64,000 nucleotides of DNA from Sporosarcina trichiuri (GCF_030406775.1 NZ_CP129119.1:1646001-1710000); one strand, 5' to 3'. Shown: positions 49,090-58,917, counted from the stretch's first letter. Notes: generated by a model from the letters alone, not told the origin. Translations and numbers: made by a program.

Positions 49090-50454
49090 ATGGCAAAACG
49101 AACGTACAACCGCTTCTGGCGCTGGCATTTCTACGGCGCCCTGTTCATGGCTCCGCTGCTGATCACCCTCACCTTGAGCGGCATCGGCTACCTGTTCTAT
49201 ACGAATGTGGAGAACATCGCCTACAAGGACCTGTTCTTCGGGAACAGCGAAGAGACTTACCAGCTGACGATCGACGAAGGGATCTCCCTTGTGCAGCATG
49301 AGAATCCCGGGTATGACATCACCAAAGTGATGATGATGGAGGAGCCGTATAACACCCGGCTCACACTGGCGTCCGAAGACGGCGGAGAGCGATACGTATT
49401 TTTAGATGAACATAATGAAATCGTCGGCTCCCAGGACGCCAAGTACACGTATGCCAACATCATGCGCAATATCCACAGTTCCCTGTTCGCCGGCGGCACG
49501 GTCGTGAATTATCTCGTGGAACTGGCAGCCTGCTGGGCCGTGTTCCTGCTCCTGTCCGGCCTCTATATGACGTGGCGCGGCAAGGCGCTGATGAAGCCGA
49601 AGAAACCGGCGCGCCGGATCGCCATCAAACGGACGCATGCCTGGATCGGCACCGTCATCACCATCCCGATGCTCGTCATCATCTTCACCGGCCTGCCCTG
49701 GTCTGCGGTCATGGGGGATTTCATCTATTCCGCTTCCCAGGATCATCCATCCATCGGCACGCCACTGCTCCAGCAGCAGCCGCCGGCATCGGATATGAGC
49801 GAGATCCCGTGGGCCGTCCGGAAAGAGGAGGCACCGTCTTCCGGTGAACCGGATCCTCACGCGAACCATGGAGGCGGCAAGATGCCCGGCATGGATATGG
49901 GCGGCAACGGTATCCTGATCGAAAAACTGCTGTGGAAAGCCAGGGACGCGGGAATCGAGAAACCATATACCATCATTGCCCCGTCTTCCGAGGACGGTGT
50001 GTTCATCGTCTCGAAAGGCAGCAACACGGGGGTGACCGGTCTCGACGTCAGTCCGTACGATGAAATGACCGCCTATTTCGACCAGTACAGCGGGGACCCG
50101 ATTTCCACCGTCGGCTACAGCGAGTATGGCATCCTGGCCAAGTGGTTCACATGGGGGATTCCGCTGCATGAGGGCCATCTGTTCGGCTGGCCGAACAAGA
50201 TCCTCAACCTGCTCGTCTGCCTGGCGTTCCTCTATCTGATATTCAAGGGCTTCCAGATGTGGCTGGTCCGCAAAAAAACCGGCAGCCTGTCCGCACCGCC
50301 GCGTGCCGGACGTCCGGTCACCGCAGGATTCATCATCCTGATGGTCGTCCTCGGTGTCCTGATGCCGCTGTTCGGAATTTCCTTGGTGATCGTCTTACTG
50401 ATTGAAGGAATACTGTACCTTGCCCGCAGGAAACGTCGGTCGGCTTCTGTCTGA
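49090..50454 (+). CDS. PepSY-associated TM protein (PiuB-like), with His/Met-rich loop
   Basis: 454 residues, four or so membrane helices (about 17-37, 140-160, 190-210 and C-terminal 365-385, 405-450), PepSY domains between them. Family members accompany siderophore or metal uptake. Unusual feature: residues about 255-273 read PHANHGGGKMPGMDMGG, a His/Met-rich stretch of the kind that binds copper, which is inferred. GGAGGTGTCTGG precedes ATG 49090; an in-frame ATG at 49048 is less likely. Confidence 0.88.
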   Translation: MAKRTYNRFWRWHFYGALFMAPLLITLTLSGIGYLFYTNVENIAYKDLFFGNSEETYQLTIDEGISLVQHENPGYDITKVMMMEEPYNTRLTLASEDGGERYVFLDEHNEIVGSQDAKYTYANIMRNIHSSLFAGGTVVNYLVELAACWAVFLLLSGLYMTWRGKALMKPKKPARRIAIKRTHAWIGTVITIPMLVIIFTGLPWSAVMGDFIYSASQDHPSIGTPLLQQQPPASDMSEIPWAVRKEEAPSSGEPDPHANHGGGKMPGMDMGGNGILIEKLLWKARDAGIEKPYTIIAPSSEDGVFIVSKGSNTGVTGLDVSPYDEMTAYFDQYSGDPISTVGYSEYGILAKWFTWGIPLHEGHLFGWPNKILNLLVCLAFLYLIFKGFQMWLVRKKTGSLSAPPRAGRPVTAGFIILMVVLGVLMPLFGISLVIVLLIEGILYLARRKRRSASV

Positions 50455-50466
50455 CGAACGGAAAGA

Positions 50467-50501
50467 AACCGCCGGTGAGCCGTAATGGCCCATCGGCGGT
50501 T
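50467..50501. terminator. Hairpin between PepSY and C26 hydrolase genes
   Basis: Stem AACCGCCG / CGGCGGTT, T-rich on both sides (TATTCTG on plus, TTCTTTC on minus), so usable in both directions. Confidence 0.6.
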
Positions 50502-50568
50502 ATTCTGTTACTAACCATCCATATTCATGTTAAGGAATGCGGAGTGCCCAATTTCACTACGCTGTAAA

Positions 50569-51273
50569 TTACTTGCAGCAGGCCGATACGAATGCTTTAA
50601 ATAACCTTTTGGAATAGATGTCACCTGCGCAAGCTGTATTTTCGGGATGCCACTGGACACCGACCGCAAATGCATGGATTTTGCTTTCAATTGCCTCGAT
50701 AATCCCGTCACTTGCGGTACCTGTCACAGCCAGTGATTCTCCCACCTCCTTGACACTCTGATGATGGAACGAATTTACCAATATCGTCTGTGCTCCGAAA
50801 ATCTGGGCAAGTCTGGAATCCGGCGTGACCGTGACTTTATGGGATAGGTGCTCTCTCGTCGCTTTCTGGGCATGCTGAAGCGGTACCCGATCCCTTTGCG
50901 AATAGATATCCTGGTACAGTGTCCCGCCTTGTACAACATTCAGCACTTGGTGACCGCGGCAGATACCGAGGACCGGTTTATCAGTTTCCAAGAACTTTCG
51001 GGCAAGCTCCAGCTCTTGCGCGTCCCGGCCTGGTGATATTTCCCCAAGCATTCCATGTGGTTCTTCACCATAACATAGCGGATCTACGTCAAATCCGCCT
51101 GACAGCAGCAAGCCATCCAGCCGTTCAGCGAGCAGTTCAGGCTCTGTCTTCATTCCCATAGCGAGCAATACAGGAACCCCGCCTGCTTCTGTAATCGACT
51201 GGACGTACGCATGGTTCAGTATATAGCGGTATTCCAGGTCATTGTGGCAAGTAATGCCGATCAAAGGCTTCAC
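50569..51273 (-). CDS. Gamma-glutamyl hydrolase, peptidase C26 class I glutamine amidotransferase-like
   Basis: 234 residues. Catalytic Cys105 in VLGICRGHQVLN and His in GVQWHPE (about 211), with Glu two residues on; start VKPLIGITC matches PuuD/gamma-glutamyl-GABA hydrolases. Cleaves gamma-glutamyl amide bonds in the cytosol. GTG 51273 was chosen because AAGGAGG sits eight bases upstream; ATG 51279 is only two bases from it. Last gene of the asparaginase-ABC importer operon. Confidence 0.87.
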   Translation of the reverse strand: MKPLIGITCHNDLEYRYILNHAYVQSITEAGGVPVLLAMGMKTEPELLAERLDGLLLSGGFDVDPLCYGEEPHGMLGEISPGRDAQELELARKFLETDKPVLGICRGHQVLNVVQGGTLYQDIYSQRDRVPLQHAQKATREHLSHKVTVTPDSRLAQIFGAQTILVNSFHHQSVKEVGESLAVTGTASDGIIEAIESKIHAFAVGVQWHPENTACAGDIYSKRLFKAFVSACCK

Positions 51274-51402
51274 GTCCATTTCCTCCTTTTCCGAAAGCCC
51301 CTCCGCTGATTGAATTGGCAAACACAGCACCGATCCCGTATTAGACGGCAGCAATTCAGCCAATCATCTGAAGTGAGCGTCACAGCTTCCCCGCATGCTC
51401 TT

Positions 51403-52383
51403 TCATGAATCTGCTATTTTAGGATCTCTGAAAAATTCGAGGAATGATTCACCTCTTTCCGAAATCCTTGTTCCTCCTCTTCCGATACGCGCGTTTATCA
51501 ATTTTTCTTCCTGCATCGCTTCAAGGCGGACTCTCAGCTGCTGATCAGAAAGCCTGATCCCTCTTTCAGCAAGACGGTCCTTCACTTTTGCCCGGCCTAA
51601 CAGTTCAAATGCATCCTTGCCATCTTTGTAGATTTCCAGGATCATCAGACTTTCATCCAAAAATCCGATACGTTCGATCTTTTCTTTTATCATTTCTATA
51701 TCTTCAGCTGTGAATACGATTTTGGAGTTATTCCATGAATCAGGTTCGATGCCGCCTGATGGTTTCCTCTCCCGCTGTGTGCCCGTTTTGATTGCCTTAT
51801 GGGCTATCGTGACTTGAGATTTAAAGTACCGGTTCATCAGCACCAGTTCCGGAATTGGACTGCCAAGCTCCATAGCAATTTGTTTGACTGTCCTGTAATC
51901 CAGCGTTCTTGGGCCGATGTCGATGACATTCTCGAACACCGCCGGCACCAGTTCGGATTCGCCCGGCGTAACAATCCAGTCCACATTCGCCGGGATTGCG
52001 CCAGAAGGGTCGTACGTTCGATAACTATGTTCATAAAAGATATGCTTCAGTGATTCGACGGTTTCCTCTGAATGTTCCATCGTATCGTTGATAATCAAGA
52101 TCTGCTGGCCATTCGGCAGCTCTGTCAATTTCTCGGCTGCGGCAATATTGACCTCCCGGTTCGCCACGATCACTTTACATGATTCAGGGATGAATGGGGA
52201 TGTGATTCCTCTGAGTACTTCTTTGGAAAGAACAACCAGATCCCCTGCTGCTGCCGTCTCCATTGTCAGTTGCTGCAGGGTAATCGGAAAGAGCTCCATT
52301 TTATCGCCAAATATATCAAACAGCTGATAGGCTACGATGTCTAAGTATTCTTTTTGAATGGAGATAATATGAAGTTTCTGCAT
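51403..52383 (-). CDS. Unrecognised winged-helix transcriptional regulator
   Basis: 326 residues, no membrane segment. Residues about 1-170 look like a receptor-type or sensory alpha/beta domain (VVLSKEVLRGITSPF, CKVIVANREVNIAAAEKL, WIVTPGESELVPAVF, NVIDIGPRTLDYRTVKQIA). The C-terminal ~60 residues (LLGRAKVKDRLAERGIRLS... GRGGTRISERGESFLEF) form a helix-turn-helix with a wing. I could not place it in a named family. Its start overlaps the stop region of the importer ATPase gene, so it is probably the operon's own regulator. Start 52383 (MQKLHIISIQ); upstream MLRSL is possible. Confidence 0.6.
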   Translation of the reverse strand: MQKLHIISIQKEYLDIVAYQLFDIFGDKMELFPITLQQLTMETAAAGDLVVLSKEVLRGITSPFIPESCKVIVANREVNIAAAEKLTELPNGQQILIINDTMEHSEETVESLKHIFYEHSYRTYDPSGAIPANVDWIVTPGESELVPAVFENVIDIGPRTLDYRTVKQIAMELGSPIPELVLMNRYFKSQVTIAHKAIKTGTQRERKPSGGIEPDSWNNSKIVFTAEDIEMIKEKIERIGFLDESLMILEIYKDGKDAFELLGRAKVKDRLAERGIRLSDQQLRVRLEAMQEEKLINARIGRGGTRISERGESFLEFFRDPKIADS

Positions 52384-52384
52384 G

Positions 52385-53365
52385 TTATATTTTCTCAAGC
52401 TCCTCAGCATAGTGGCAGGCCACATAATGTTCCGGATGCAGTTCGCGGAATTCCGGTACTTTCAGTTTACACATATCCTGGGCATACGGACAGCGTGTAT
52501 GGAAGGTGCAGCCTGATGGAGGATTCGCCGGACTCGGTATATCGCCTTTCAAGATGATCCGTTCTCGTCTTACAGTAGGATCCGGGATGGGAACAGCGCT
52601 CAAAAGAGCCTTCGTATACGGATGGAGAGGTTTCTCAAAAAGTGCATCACGGCTCGCCAATTCCACCATACGCCCCAGATACATGACACCCACCCGGTCG
52701 GAAATATGCTCCACTACACTTAAGTCGTGAGCGATGAATACATACGTCAGTCCGAACTCTTCCTGCAGGTCCTTCATCAGGTTTAATACTTGTGATTGAA
52801 TGGAGACGTCCAGTGCGGATACCGGTTCGTCTGCAATAATCAGTTTCGGATTCACTGCAAGTGCTCTTGCTATGCCGATCCGCTGCCGCTGCCCGCCGCT
52901 GAATTCATGGGGATACCGATCCGCATGATAGCGACTGAGCCCAACAGTTTCCAGGAGCTCCGTCACCCGCTGGCTTCGGTTCTCTTTATGGAAGTTATGG
53001 ACAATCAGCGGTTCTTCCAGAATTTCTTTTATAGTGAGTCTTGGATTAAGCGAAGCATATGGGTCCTGGAACACCATCTGGAACTCTTTCCTCAAGGGAC
53101 GTATTTGGTCATCCGTCATATTGGTTATATCCTGACCTTCAAACAGCACTTTCCCTTCTGTTATATCCAGCAGTTTCATGATCATGCGGCCTGTTGTGGA
53201 TTTGCCGCATCCGCTTTCCCCTACGATACTGAGTGTCTCGCCTTTGTTAACAGTGAACGAAACGCCGTCCACTGCTTTGACGAACTCTTTTTTCCGGCTG
53301 AACAGCCGCGATGGGAGCGGAAAGTATTTTTTAACGTTCTGTACTTCCAACAAGGTCTGGTTCAT
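52385..53365 (-). CDS. Peptide-type ABC importer ATPase (OppF/DppF-like)
   Basis: 326 residues. Walker A GESGCGKST, Q-loop FQDPYASLNPR, signature SGGQRQRIGIARAL, Walker B LIIADEPVSALD, plus the C-terminal oligopeptide-ABC Cys cluster (CTFHTRCPYAQDMCKLKVPEF). Powers import through the encoded permeases. The start at 53365 follows GAGGAGGT. It overlaps the OppD-like gene by 35 bases, and its stop codon abuts the regulator's start. Confidence 0.94.
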   Translation of the reverse strand: MNQTLLEVQNVKKYFPLPSRLFSRKKEFVKAVDGVSFTVNKGETLSIVGESGCGKSTTGRMIMKLLDITEGKVLFEGQDITNMTDDQIRPLRKEFQMVFQDPYASLNPRLTIKEILEEPLIVHNFHKENRSQRVTELLETVGLSRYHADRYPHEFSGGQRQRIGIARALAVNPKLIIADEPVSALDVSIQSQVLNLMKDLQEEFGLTYVFIAHDLSVVEHISDRVGVMYLGRMVELASRDALFEKPLHPYTKALLSAVPIPDPTVRRERIILKGDIPSPANPPSGCTFHTRCPYAQDMCKLKVPEFRELHPEHYVACHYAEELEKI

Positions 53366-54344
53366 CTGTCGGCACCTCCTCATGCAGCCAGCAGCGTACG
53401 GAATGATTAGTTGTCACTTTGTCCAAGGTCGGCTCCTTCTCCCAGCAAATATCCATGGCATACGGGCATCTTGGTGCAAACTTGCACCCCATCGGCATGT
53501 GTGATGGGATTGGGACGTTACCCGGAATGGACTGCAGCCGGTTCACACGCTCCCCGATTTTAGGGATGGATTCCAAGAGTCCCTGCGTGTATGGATGCTT
53601 CGGATTGGTGAAGATCGTAACGACATCACTTTCTTCCACTGCCCTGCCGCCGTACATAACGACCACCCTGTCACACATTTCCGCAACAACCCCAAGGTCG
53701 TGGGTGATAAGGAGAATCGCCGTATCTGTTGTCTTGGTCAGACTTTTCATCAGTTCCAGAATCTGTGCTTGGATTGTGACATCCAAGGCGGTCGTCGGCT
53801 CATCGGCGATCAGCACTTTCGGATTGCAGGCCATGGCCATGGCAATCATGACACGCTGCCGCATCCCTCCTGACAGCTGGTGGGGAAATTCATGGACAAT
53901 CTTTTCCGGTCTTGAAATCCCGACGGCTTTCAGCATTTGGACCGCACGTTCCCTGGCCGCTTTTTTGGAGACCTTCATGTGCAGGATGATGGACTCTTCC
54001 AGCTGCCTGCCGATTTTGTAAACCGGATTAAGAGATGTCATCGGTTCCTGGAAAATCATCGCAATATCATTCCCGCGGATCTTTCTCATCTCCCGTTCAC
54101 TAATCTTGGTCAGGTCTGTTCCTTCGTACAGGATTTCCCCTCCGGCAATTTGTCCCGGAGTGTCTTTCAGCAGCCTCATGATAGACAGGGAGGTTACACT
54201 TTTTCCGCTTCCCGATTCGCCGACTATTCCAAGCGTTTCACCCTTGCCGACTTCAAAAGACACACCATCAACAGCTTTTACAGTTCCCTCATCGCTCTTG
54301 AAATGCGTCTGCAAATTCTTTACCTGCAGTACTTTTTCCTTCAT
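53331..54344 (-). CDS. Peptide-type ABC importer ATPase (OppD/DppD-like)
   Basis: 337 residues. Walker A GESGSGKSV, Q-loop FQEPMTSLNPVYKIG, signature SGGMRQRVMIAMAM, Walker B VLIADEPTTALD and C-terminal CKFAPRCPYAMDICWEKEPTLDK. Pairs with the next ATPase. GAGGAGG precedes ATG 54344. Confidence 0.94.
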   Translation of the reverse strand: MKEKVLQVKNLQTHFKSDEGTVKAVDGVSFEVGKGETLGIVGESGSGKSVTSLSIMRLLKDTPGQIAGGEILYEGTDLTKISEREMRKIRGNDIAMIFQEPMTSLNPVYKIGRQLEESIILHMKVSKKAARERAVQMLKAVGISRPEKIVHEFPHQLSGGMRQRVMIAMAMACNPKVLIADEPTTALDVTIQAQILELMKSLTKTTDTAILLITHDLGVVAEMCDRVVVMYGGRAVEESDVVTIFTNPKHPYTQGLLESIPKIGERVNRLQSIPGNVPIPSHMPMGCKFAPRCPYAMDICWEKEPTLDKVTTNHSVRCWLHEEVPTDEPDLVGSTER

Positions 54345-54373
54345 TAGCAGTTTCCTCCTCACGCATAGAGTGA

Positions 54374-55279
54374 TCACTCTTTGATCTTCGGATCGAGCGC
54401 ATCCCTTAGACCGTCACCAAGTAGATTGAATGCGAGAACGGTCACGAAAATAGCGAGCCCTGGAAAAATCGTCACGTGAGGAGCCATATTCAGGTAGTCG
54501 CGTCCCCCACTCAGCATTGCTCCCCATTCAGGTGAAGGGGGCTGCGCGCCCAGTCCTAGGAAACTAAGACTTGCTGCTGTCAAGATGGCAGAGCCGATCC
54601 GCATCGTGAAATAGACGATGATACTGGATACTGTTCCGGGAAAGATATGCTTCCAGATAATCCGATTTGGTTTTGTTCCGATAGATTTTGTTGCTTCAAT
54701 GTATAACGTGGACTTCACTGCAAGTGTCGAACTTCGCACAATACGTGCGAACATCGGCACGCTGAATATAGCGACCGCTATGATTACGTTGCCTAGGCCC
54801 GGGCCGAGAATAGCAATGATTCCTATCGCCAGCAGAATTCCGGGAAACGCAAGGAGCACATCACAAATCCTCATGATAATTGAATCTATCCTCTTTCCAT
54901 AGTATCCTGCCACGATACCGAGGAACGTGCCTCCGATTGCACCAAGAAGCACCGATGTGAGACCGACATACAGGGAAATCTGCGTTCCCGCCAGCACCCG
55001 GCTGAAGATGTCCCTCCCATAGGCATCGGTCCCTGCCCAATGCTGGGCAGACGGACCGGACAGTACATTCTCATAATCCGGTTCTGTAATATCGTAAGGC
55101 GTGATGAAAGGACCGACAAACGCGATAATAATGAGGAAAATCACAAAGAAAAACGACAGGAAAGCCAATTTCTGCTTCTTGAACTTCCTCCAAAACTCAG
55201 AAAAAGGTGTTTTGGATGGGATATTTTCAAGCGTCTGCTGATAGTACGCTTCCTTGTTCGATAACTTGACATCTATCAC
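54374..55279 (-). CDS. ABC importer permease (OppC/DppC-like)
   Basis: 301 residues, about six membrane helices. N-terminal OppC_N region, then the inner-membrane component domain with [21 protein letters not shown] and [21 protein letters not shown] (EAA loop contacting the ATPases). GTG start at 55279 behind AGGAGGG, 11 bases after the partner permease. Confidence 0.93.
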   Translation of the reverse strand: MIDVKLSNKEAYYQQTLENIPSKTPFSEFWRKFKKQKLAFLSFFFVIFLIIIAFVGPFITPYDITEPDYENVLSGPSAQHWAGTDAYGRDIFSRVLAGTQISLYVGLTSVLLGAIGGTFLGIVAGYYGKRIDSIIMRICDVLLAFPGILLAIGIIAILGPGLGNVIIAVAIFSVPMFARIVRSSTLAVKSTLYIEATKSIGTKPNRIIWKHIFPGTVSSIIVYFTMRIGSAILTAASLSFLGLGAQPPSPEWGAMLSGGRDYLNMAPHVTIFPGLAIFVTVLAFNLLGDGLRDALDPKIKE

Positions 55280-55290
55280 AAAGCACCCTC

Positions 55291-56211
55291 CTATTCATAG
55301 CGGATTTGCGGATTCAAAACGCCATACAGCAAATCGACCACCAGATTGATCAGGATGAACTCCAAGGCAAAGATCAGCATTTCAGCCTGGATCACCGGAT
55401 AGTCACGATATGCGACGGAGTCGATCAGCAATTTGCCGAGCCCCGGCCAGCTGAACACAGATTCGATGACGACGGAACCACCTAAAAGAAATCCGAACTG
55501 CAGTCCTGTCATCGTCACCACGGGAATCAGCGCATTCCGTAATCCATGCCCCCATGTGATTTTTCTTTCATTCAATCCTTTCGAACGCCCGGTACGGATA
55601 TAGTCCTCTTTCAATACGTCCATCAGCGAGGACCGCGTAAACCTCGCGACCACCGCAGCCACTCCTGTTCCGAGTGTGAATGCGGGAAGAATATAACTCT
55701 TCCACGACTCCATCCCGCCGCTTGGAAGCCAGCCGAGTGTAACTGCGAACAGCTGGATCAGCATCAGACCGAGCCAGAAAGAAGGCAGTGACAATCCTGA
55801 TACAGCACCGAACATACCAAGATAATCCTGCCACTTATTGCGTTTGGTGGCAGAAACCACGCCGATGAACAGTCCGACTGCAACTGCCCATAACATACTC
55901 CATACGGTCAGCCAGAAAGTGGGCATGAATCGTTCACCAATTTCATAACTGACGGATCGGTTCGTTTTGAGGGAGTTTCCGAAATCACCTTTGAAAAGGT
56001 TTTTCATATAGGTGAAATATTGTTCAGTGACCGGTTTATCGAGTCCGAGTTCTTTCCGCACCATTTCCACATCTTCGATCGTCGCATCTTCCCCCGCCAC
56101 GAGTCTTGCCGGATCGCCGGGTATCATATGTACAAACAAGAAGATGAAAATCGAAACCAGAATGAGTATCGGGATGACTTGCAATAATCGTTTACCAAGA
56201 AACCGCAGCAT
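55291..56211 (-). CDS. ABC importer permease (OppB/DppB-like)
   Basis: 306 residues, six membrane helices; MIPGDPA motif after TM1, [20 protein letters not shown]-type loop [29 protein letters not shown]. Substrate channel with the OppC-like subunit. Similar in form to the glutathione permease GsiC, which is compatible with the gamma-glutamyl hydrolase in the operon. Confidence 0.93.
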   Translation of the reverse strand: MLRFLGKRLLQVIPILILVSIFIFLFVHMIPGDPARLVAGEDATIEDVEMVRKELGLDKPVTEQYFTYMKNLFKGDFGNSLKTNRSVSYEIGERFMPTFWLTVWSMLWAVAVGLFIGVVSATKRNKWQDYLGMFGAVSGLSLPSFWLGLMLIQLFAVTLGWLPSGGMESWKSYILPAFTLGTGVAAVVARFTRSSLMDVLKEDYIRTGRSKGLNERKITWGHGLRNALIPVVTMTGLQFGFLLGGSVVIESVFSWPGLGKLLIDSVAYRDYPVIQAEMLIFALEFILINLVVDLLYGVLNPQIRYE

Positions 56212-56241
56212 GTACAGACCTCCCTTTTAGATAAAGAAGGA

Positions 56242-56258
56242 GCGCTGAGCATCAGCGC
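56242..56258 (-). other. Intercistronic hairpin between binding-protein and permease genes
   Basis: Perfect inverted repeat GCGCTGA / TCAGCGC with a 3-base loop in the gap after the binding-protein gene. No T tract, so it is probably an RNA stabilising or partial attenuator hairpin that lets binding protein exceed permease, as in many ABC operons (inferred). Confidence 0.5.
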
Positions 56259-56273
56259 CCCCCGTATCCATCC

Positions 56274-57869
56274 TTACTCGATCTCAGCCTCAGAGACGCT
56301 CAAAGAGCCATCTGGAAGCAGGTATACACCCTTCAGATAATTTTTCTTGCCGGCAAGCGTATTGTCCGCTGACAGGAACACCCACGGAGCATCATCCCAA
56401 ATAAGTTTTTGGACATCTTCATATGCTTTTGCCCGGTCATCTTCGTTCGCTGTTTGCAGGCCTGCACTGATGAGCTTATTCACTTCATCATTATCATAGT
56501 ACGAAACATTATAGGACTTCGGAGGGAAGGCATCTTCTCCACCGACAAGCGGACGGATTCCCCAATCGGCATCACCTGTCGATGGCGACCAGCCGCCATA
56601 GTACAGCTCAAGTTCCGCATCATCCGCATTTTGGACAGACCAGATCTTGTCTGACAGCGTACCTGATTCCATCGGTACCACTTCCACATCGAAGCCGACA
56701 GCTGCCAGCTGCTGCTGAAGGAATTCCATAGCTTTCACTGTGCTGGAGCTATTGCCGCCCCACAGTTTCGCTTTCATACCTTCTTTAACGCCCGCTTCCT
56801 TCAGAAGCTCTTTCGCTTTCTCAAGGTTAAAGTCATACAGCTCCTGCTTCGAGTAGAATTGGACATCAGGCGCGATGACCGAATCCAGCTTTTCGCCCTG
56901 TCCGTTCATGACGACTTTGATGAAAGCATCTTTGTCGATAGCGTAGTTCAGAGCCTGTCTGACTTTTATGTCATTGTATGGCTCCTTCATTGTGTTCATC
57001 GCCATATAGCGGACGACGATGGACGGCTTGCTTTCAACTTCGATACCGTTTTTCCCGTTTACCCCTTCCACCTGCTCTGTCGGTACAGGATAGATGAAAT
57101 CGGCTTCTCCTGTCTGCAGCATGGCAATCCGTGAACCGTTTTCGGAAACGGGCTTGAATGTAATTGCATCGACCTTCGGATATCCTTCGTTCCAATAATC
57201 CGTATTCTTTTCGATCTTCAGCCCTTCGCTCGGTTTCCACTCGACAAACTTGAAAGGCCCGGTCCCTACTGGATGCTTGCCGACGTCCTTTCCATACTCT
57301 TCAAGAGCCTTCGGACTGTGGATCAGTGCAGCCGGGTGAGCAAATGTATTGATCATGGCACCAAATGGTTCAGACAGTGTGAATTTAACTTCGTAATCAC
57401 TGATTACCTCAGTGGATTGGATCAAAGCAAACAGACTGTGACGCTTCAATCCGCTATCCGGATCCGCCAATCTGTCGAAATTGACTTTGACAGCTTCGGC
57501 GTTGAAAGGAGTCCCATCATGAAACTTTACATTCTCACGCAATTTGAATGTAAACTCCGTAGCTTCATCATTCGCATCATACTCCTCGGCCAGCAGCGGA
57601 ATTACATTCATGTTTTCATCGAAGCCAAGAAGCCCTTCCATCATGGTCTTCTCTGCTGAGTTGGACAAAGTGTCATTCGTATCGTGAGGATCCAGCGTCG
57701 TGAAGTTATCCGCAACTGCGATCACCAGGTCATTCCCTTCTTTGACAGCCTTCTTGCCGTCCCCCCCACTTCCTTCCGCGCTTCCCTCTTTGCCGGAATC
57801 GCTGCATCCAGCAAGCACAAGCAGCAATATCAGAGCAAATGCGGACAACCAGCCATACGTCTTTTTCAT
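56274..57869 (-). CDS. ABC importer substrate-binding lipoprotein (SBP_bac_5)
   Basis: 531 residues. Signal peptide and lipobox LLLVLAGC with lipid-modified Cys22, then a Gly/Ser/Lys linker and the family 5 binding domain: ITFDPHDTND-type start (TTLDPHDTNDTLS), RENVKFHDGTPFNAEAVKVNFDR, HPVGTGPFKFVEW and the C-terminal lobes. Binds dipeptides, glutathione or similar ligands outside the cell; the actual ligand is unknown. GGGGAGAAG precedes ATG 57869. Confidence 0.93.
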   Translation of the reverse strand: MKKTYGWLSAFALILLLVLAGCSDSGKEGSAEGSGGDGKKAVKEGNDLVIAVADNFTTLDPHDTNDTLSNSAEKTMMEGLLGFDENMNVIPLLAEEYDANDEATEFTFKLRENVKFHDGTPFNAEAVKVNFDRLADPDSGLKRHSLFALIQSTEVISDYEVKFTLSEPFGAMINTFAHPAALIHSPKALEEYGKDVGKHPVGTGPFKFVEWKPSEGLKIEKNTDYWNEGYPKVDAITFKPVSENGSRIAMLQTGEADFIYPVPTEQVEGVNGKNGIEVESKPSIVVRYMAMNTMKEPYNDIKVRQALNYAIDKDAFIKVVMNGQGEKLDSVIAPDVQFYSKQELYDFNLEKAKELLKEAGVKEGMKAKLWGGNSSSTVKAMEFLQQQLAAVGFDVEVVPMESGTLSDKIWSVQNADDAELELYYGGWSPSTGDADWGIRPLVGGEDAFPPKSYNVSYYDNDEVNKLISAGLQTANEDDRAKAYEDVQKLIWDDAPWVFLSADNTLAGKKNYLKGVYLLPDGSLSVSEAEIE

Positions 57870-57891
57870 CTTCTTCTCCCCTTTTGGTTTC

Positions 57892-58917
57892 TTATGATAA
57901 AGTGCATGTTGCCTTTTTCAATTTAAAAGCGGGTTCCAAATGCCCGATGACTTCTTCACGCGCATTCCGCAGTTCAGGGTGATGATAGGATGCCAGTTTC
58001 TCTTCCTGCTGTTCCGTCAGTAATCCTAATTGCTTCAGTACTTCAACTGCTGCAGGATAGGCAGCACGTCCATTGCCGTCTTCAATTTTGATGGCAATTC
58101 CGATACCGCTTTCAAGATCGCCTATACAGTAGACGCCTTCAGCACCAGCTTTACCGAACATCCTGCCGCCCATCACTTTCATGAAATCTGTACAGAATCG
58201 GTCGGTCCCCCCAACCATTTCAGGCACTGCCATCATAGAAGAAGTAATCGTTTCAATCGCCTGCTTCCGCTTTTCAGGAAAGGTGTCCGGTTTCGACATT
58301 TTTGCAAAACATAACGCCAGACGATCGAGAGGAATTCCATGGACCGGAACACCGCACCCGTCAATTCCGATTTCAATCTCACTGACCGGCACCTCTGAAA
58401 GATCGCTGATCACTTCAAGGATCCGCTGCTGTACGGGATGCTCCAGAACATAATAATCCTCGGTAGACTCTCCCATATATTTGGCGGTGGTCAGCATACC
58501 GCTATGTTTTCCTGAACAGTTGTTATACACAGGTGTTATAGGGGTCTCAGACTTGATCACTTGCTCGTAAGTGTCTTTCCATCTAGGCGGGTGGGTGCCG
58601 CATTTCAGATCCTCTACCTCAAGATCGAGTCTGCCCAGAATATCCTTCACTCTGGATGTGTGCTGTTCTTCGCCATTGTGGGAAGCACAGGCGAGCGAAA
58701 TATCTGCCGCACTTAACTGATAGTAGTCAGCAGCTCCGGTTTCAATAAGAGGAATCGTCTGAAGCGGTTTCATAGAAGAACGGGCAAATGTCGCCCGCTC
58801 TGGATCGCCGCAGCTATAAAGCAGATTTCCGTTCGGATCCACCACGGCAATGTGGCCGTCGTGTGCGCTCTCCTGATACCCTCCTCTTTCTGCAATGACT
58901 AATCGATCTGCAGTCAA
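57892..58917 (-). CDS. L-asparaginase II (Rhizobium etli-type, PF06089-like)
   Basis: About 341 residues. Motifs of the non-E. coli asparaginase family: HDGHIAVVDPNGNLLYSCGDPE, ARSSMKPLQTIPLIETGA, CASHNGEEQHTSRVKDIL, CGTHPP, NNCSGKHSGML and IGIDGCGVPVHGIPL (catalytic Ser/Cys/Lys set). Hydrolyses asparagine to aspartate and ammonia; no signal peptide, so cytosolic. The chosen start TTG at 58917 (LTADRLVIAERGG) has GGGAG upstream; the longer frame to 58965 overlaps the putative CodY site. First gene of the operon. Confidence 0.88.
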   Translation of the reverse strand: MTADRLVIAERGGYQESAHDGHIAVVDPNGNLLYSCGDPERATFARSSMKPLQTIPLIETGAADYYQLSAADISLACASHNGEEQHTSRVKDILGRLDLEVEDLKCGTHPPRWKDTYEQVIKSETPITPVYNNCSGKHSGMLTTAKYMGESTEDYYVLEHPVQQRILEVISDLSEVPVSEIEIGIDGCGVPVHGIPLDRLALCFAKMSKPDTFPEKRKQAIETITSSMMAVPEMVGGTDRFCTDFMKVMGGRMFGKAGAEGVYCIGDLESGIGIAIKIEDGNGRAAYPAAVEVLKQLGLLTEQQEEKLASYHHPELRNAREEVIGHLEPAFKLKKATCTLS

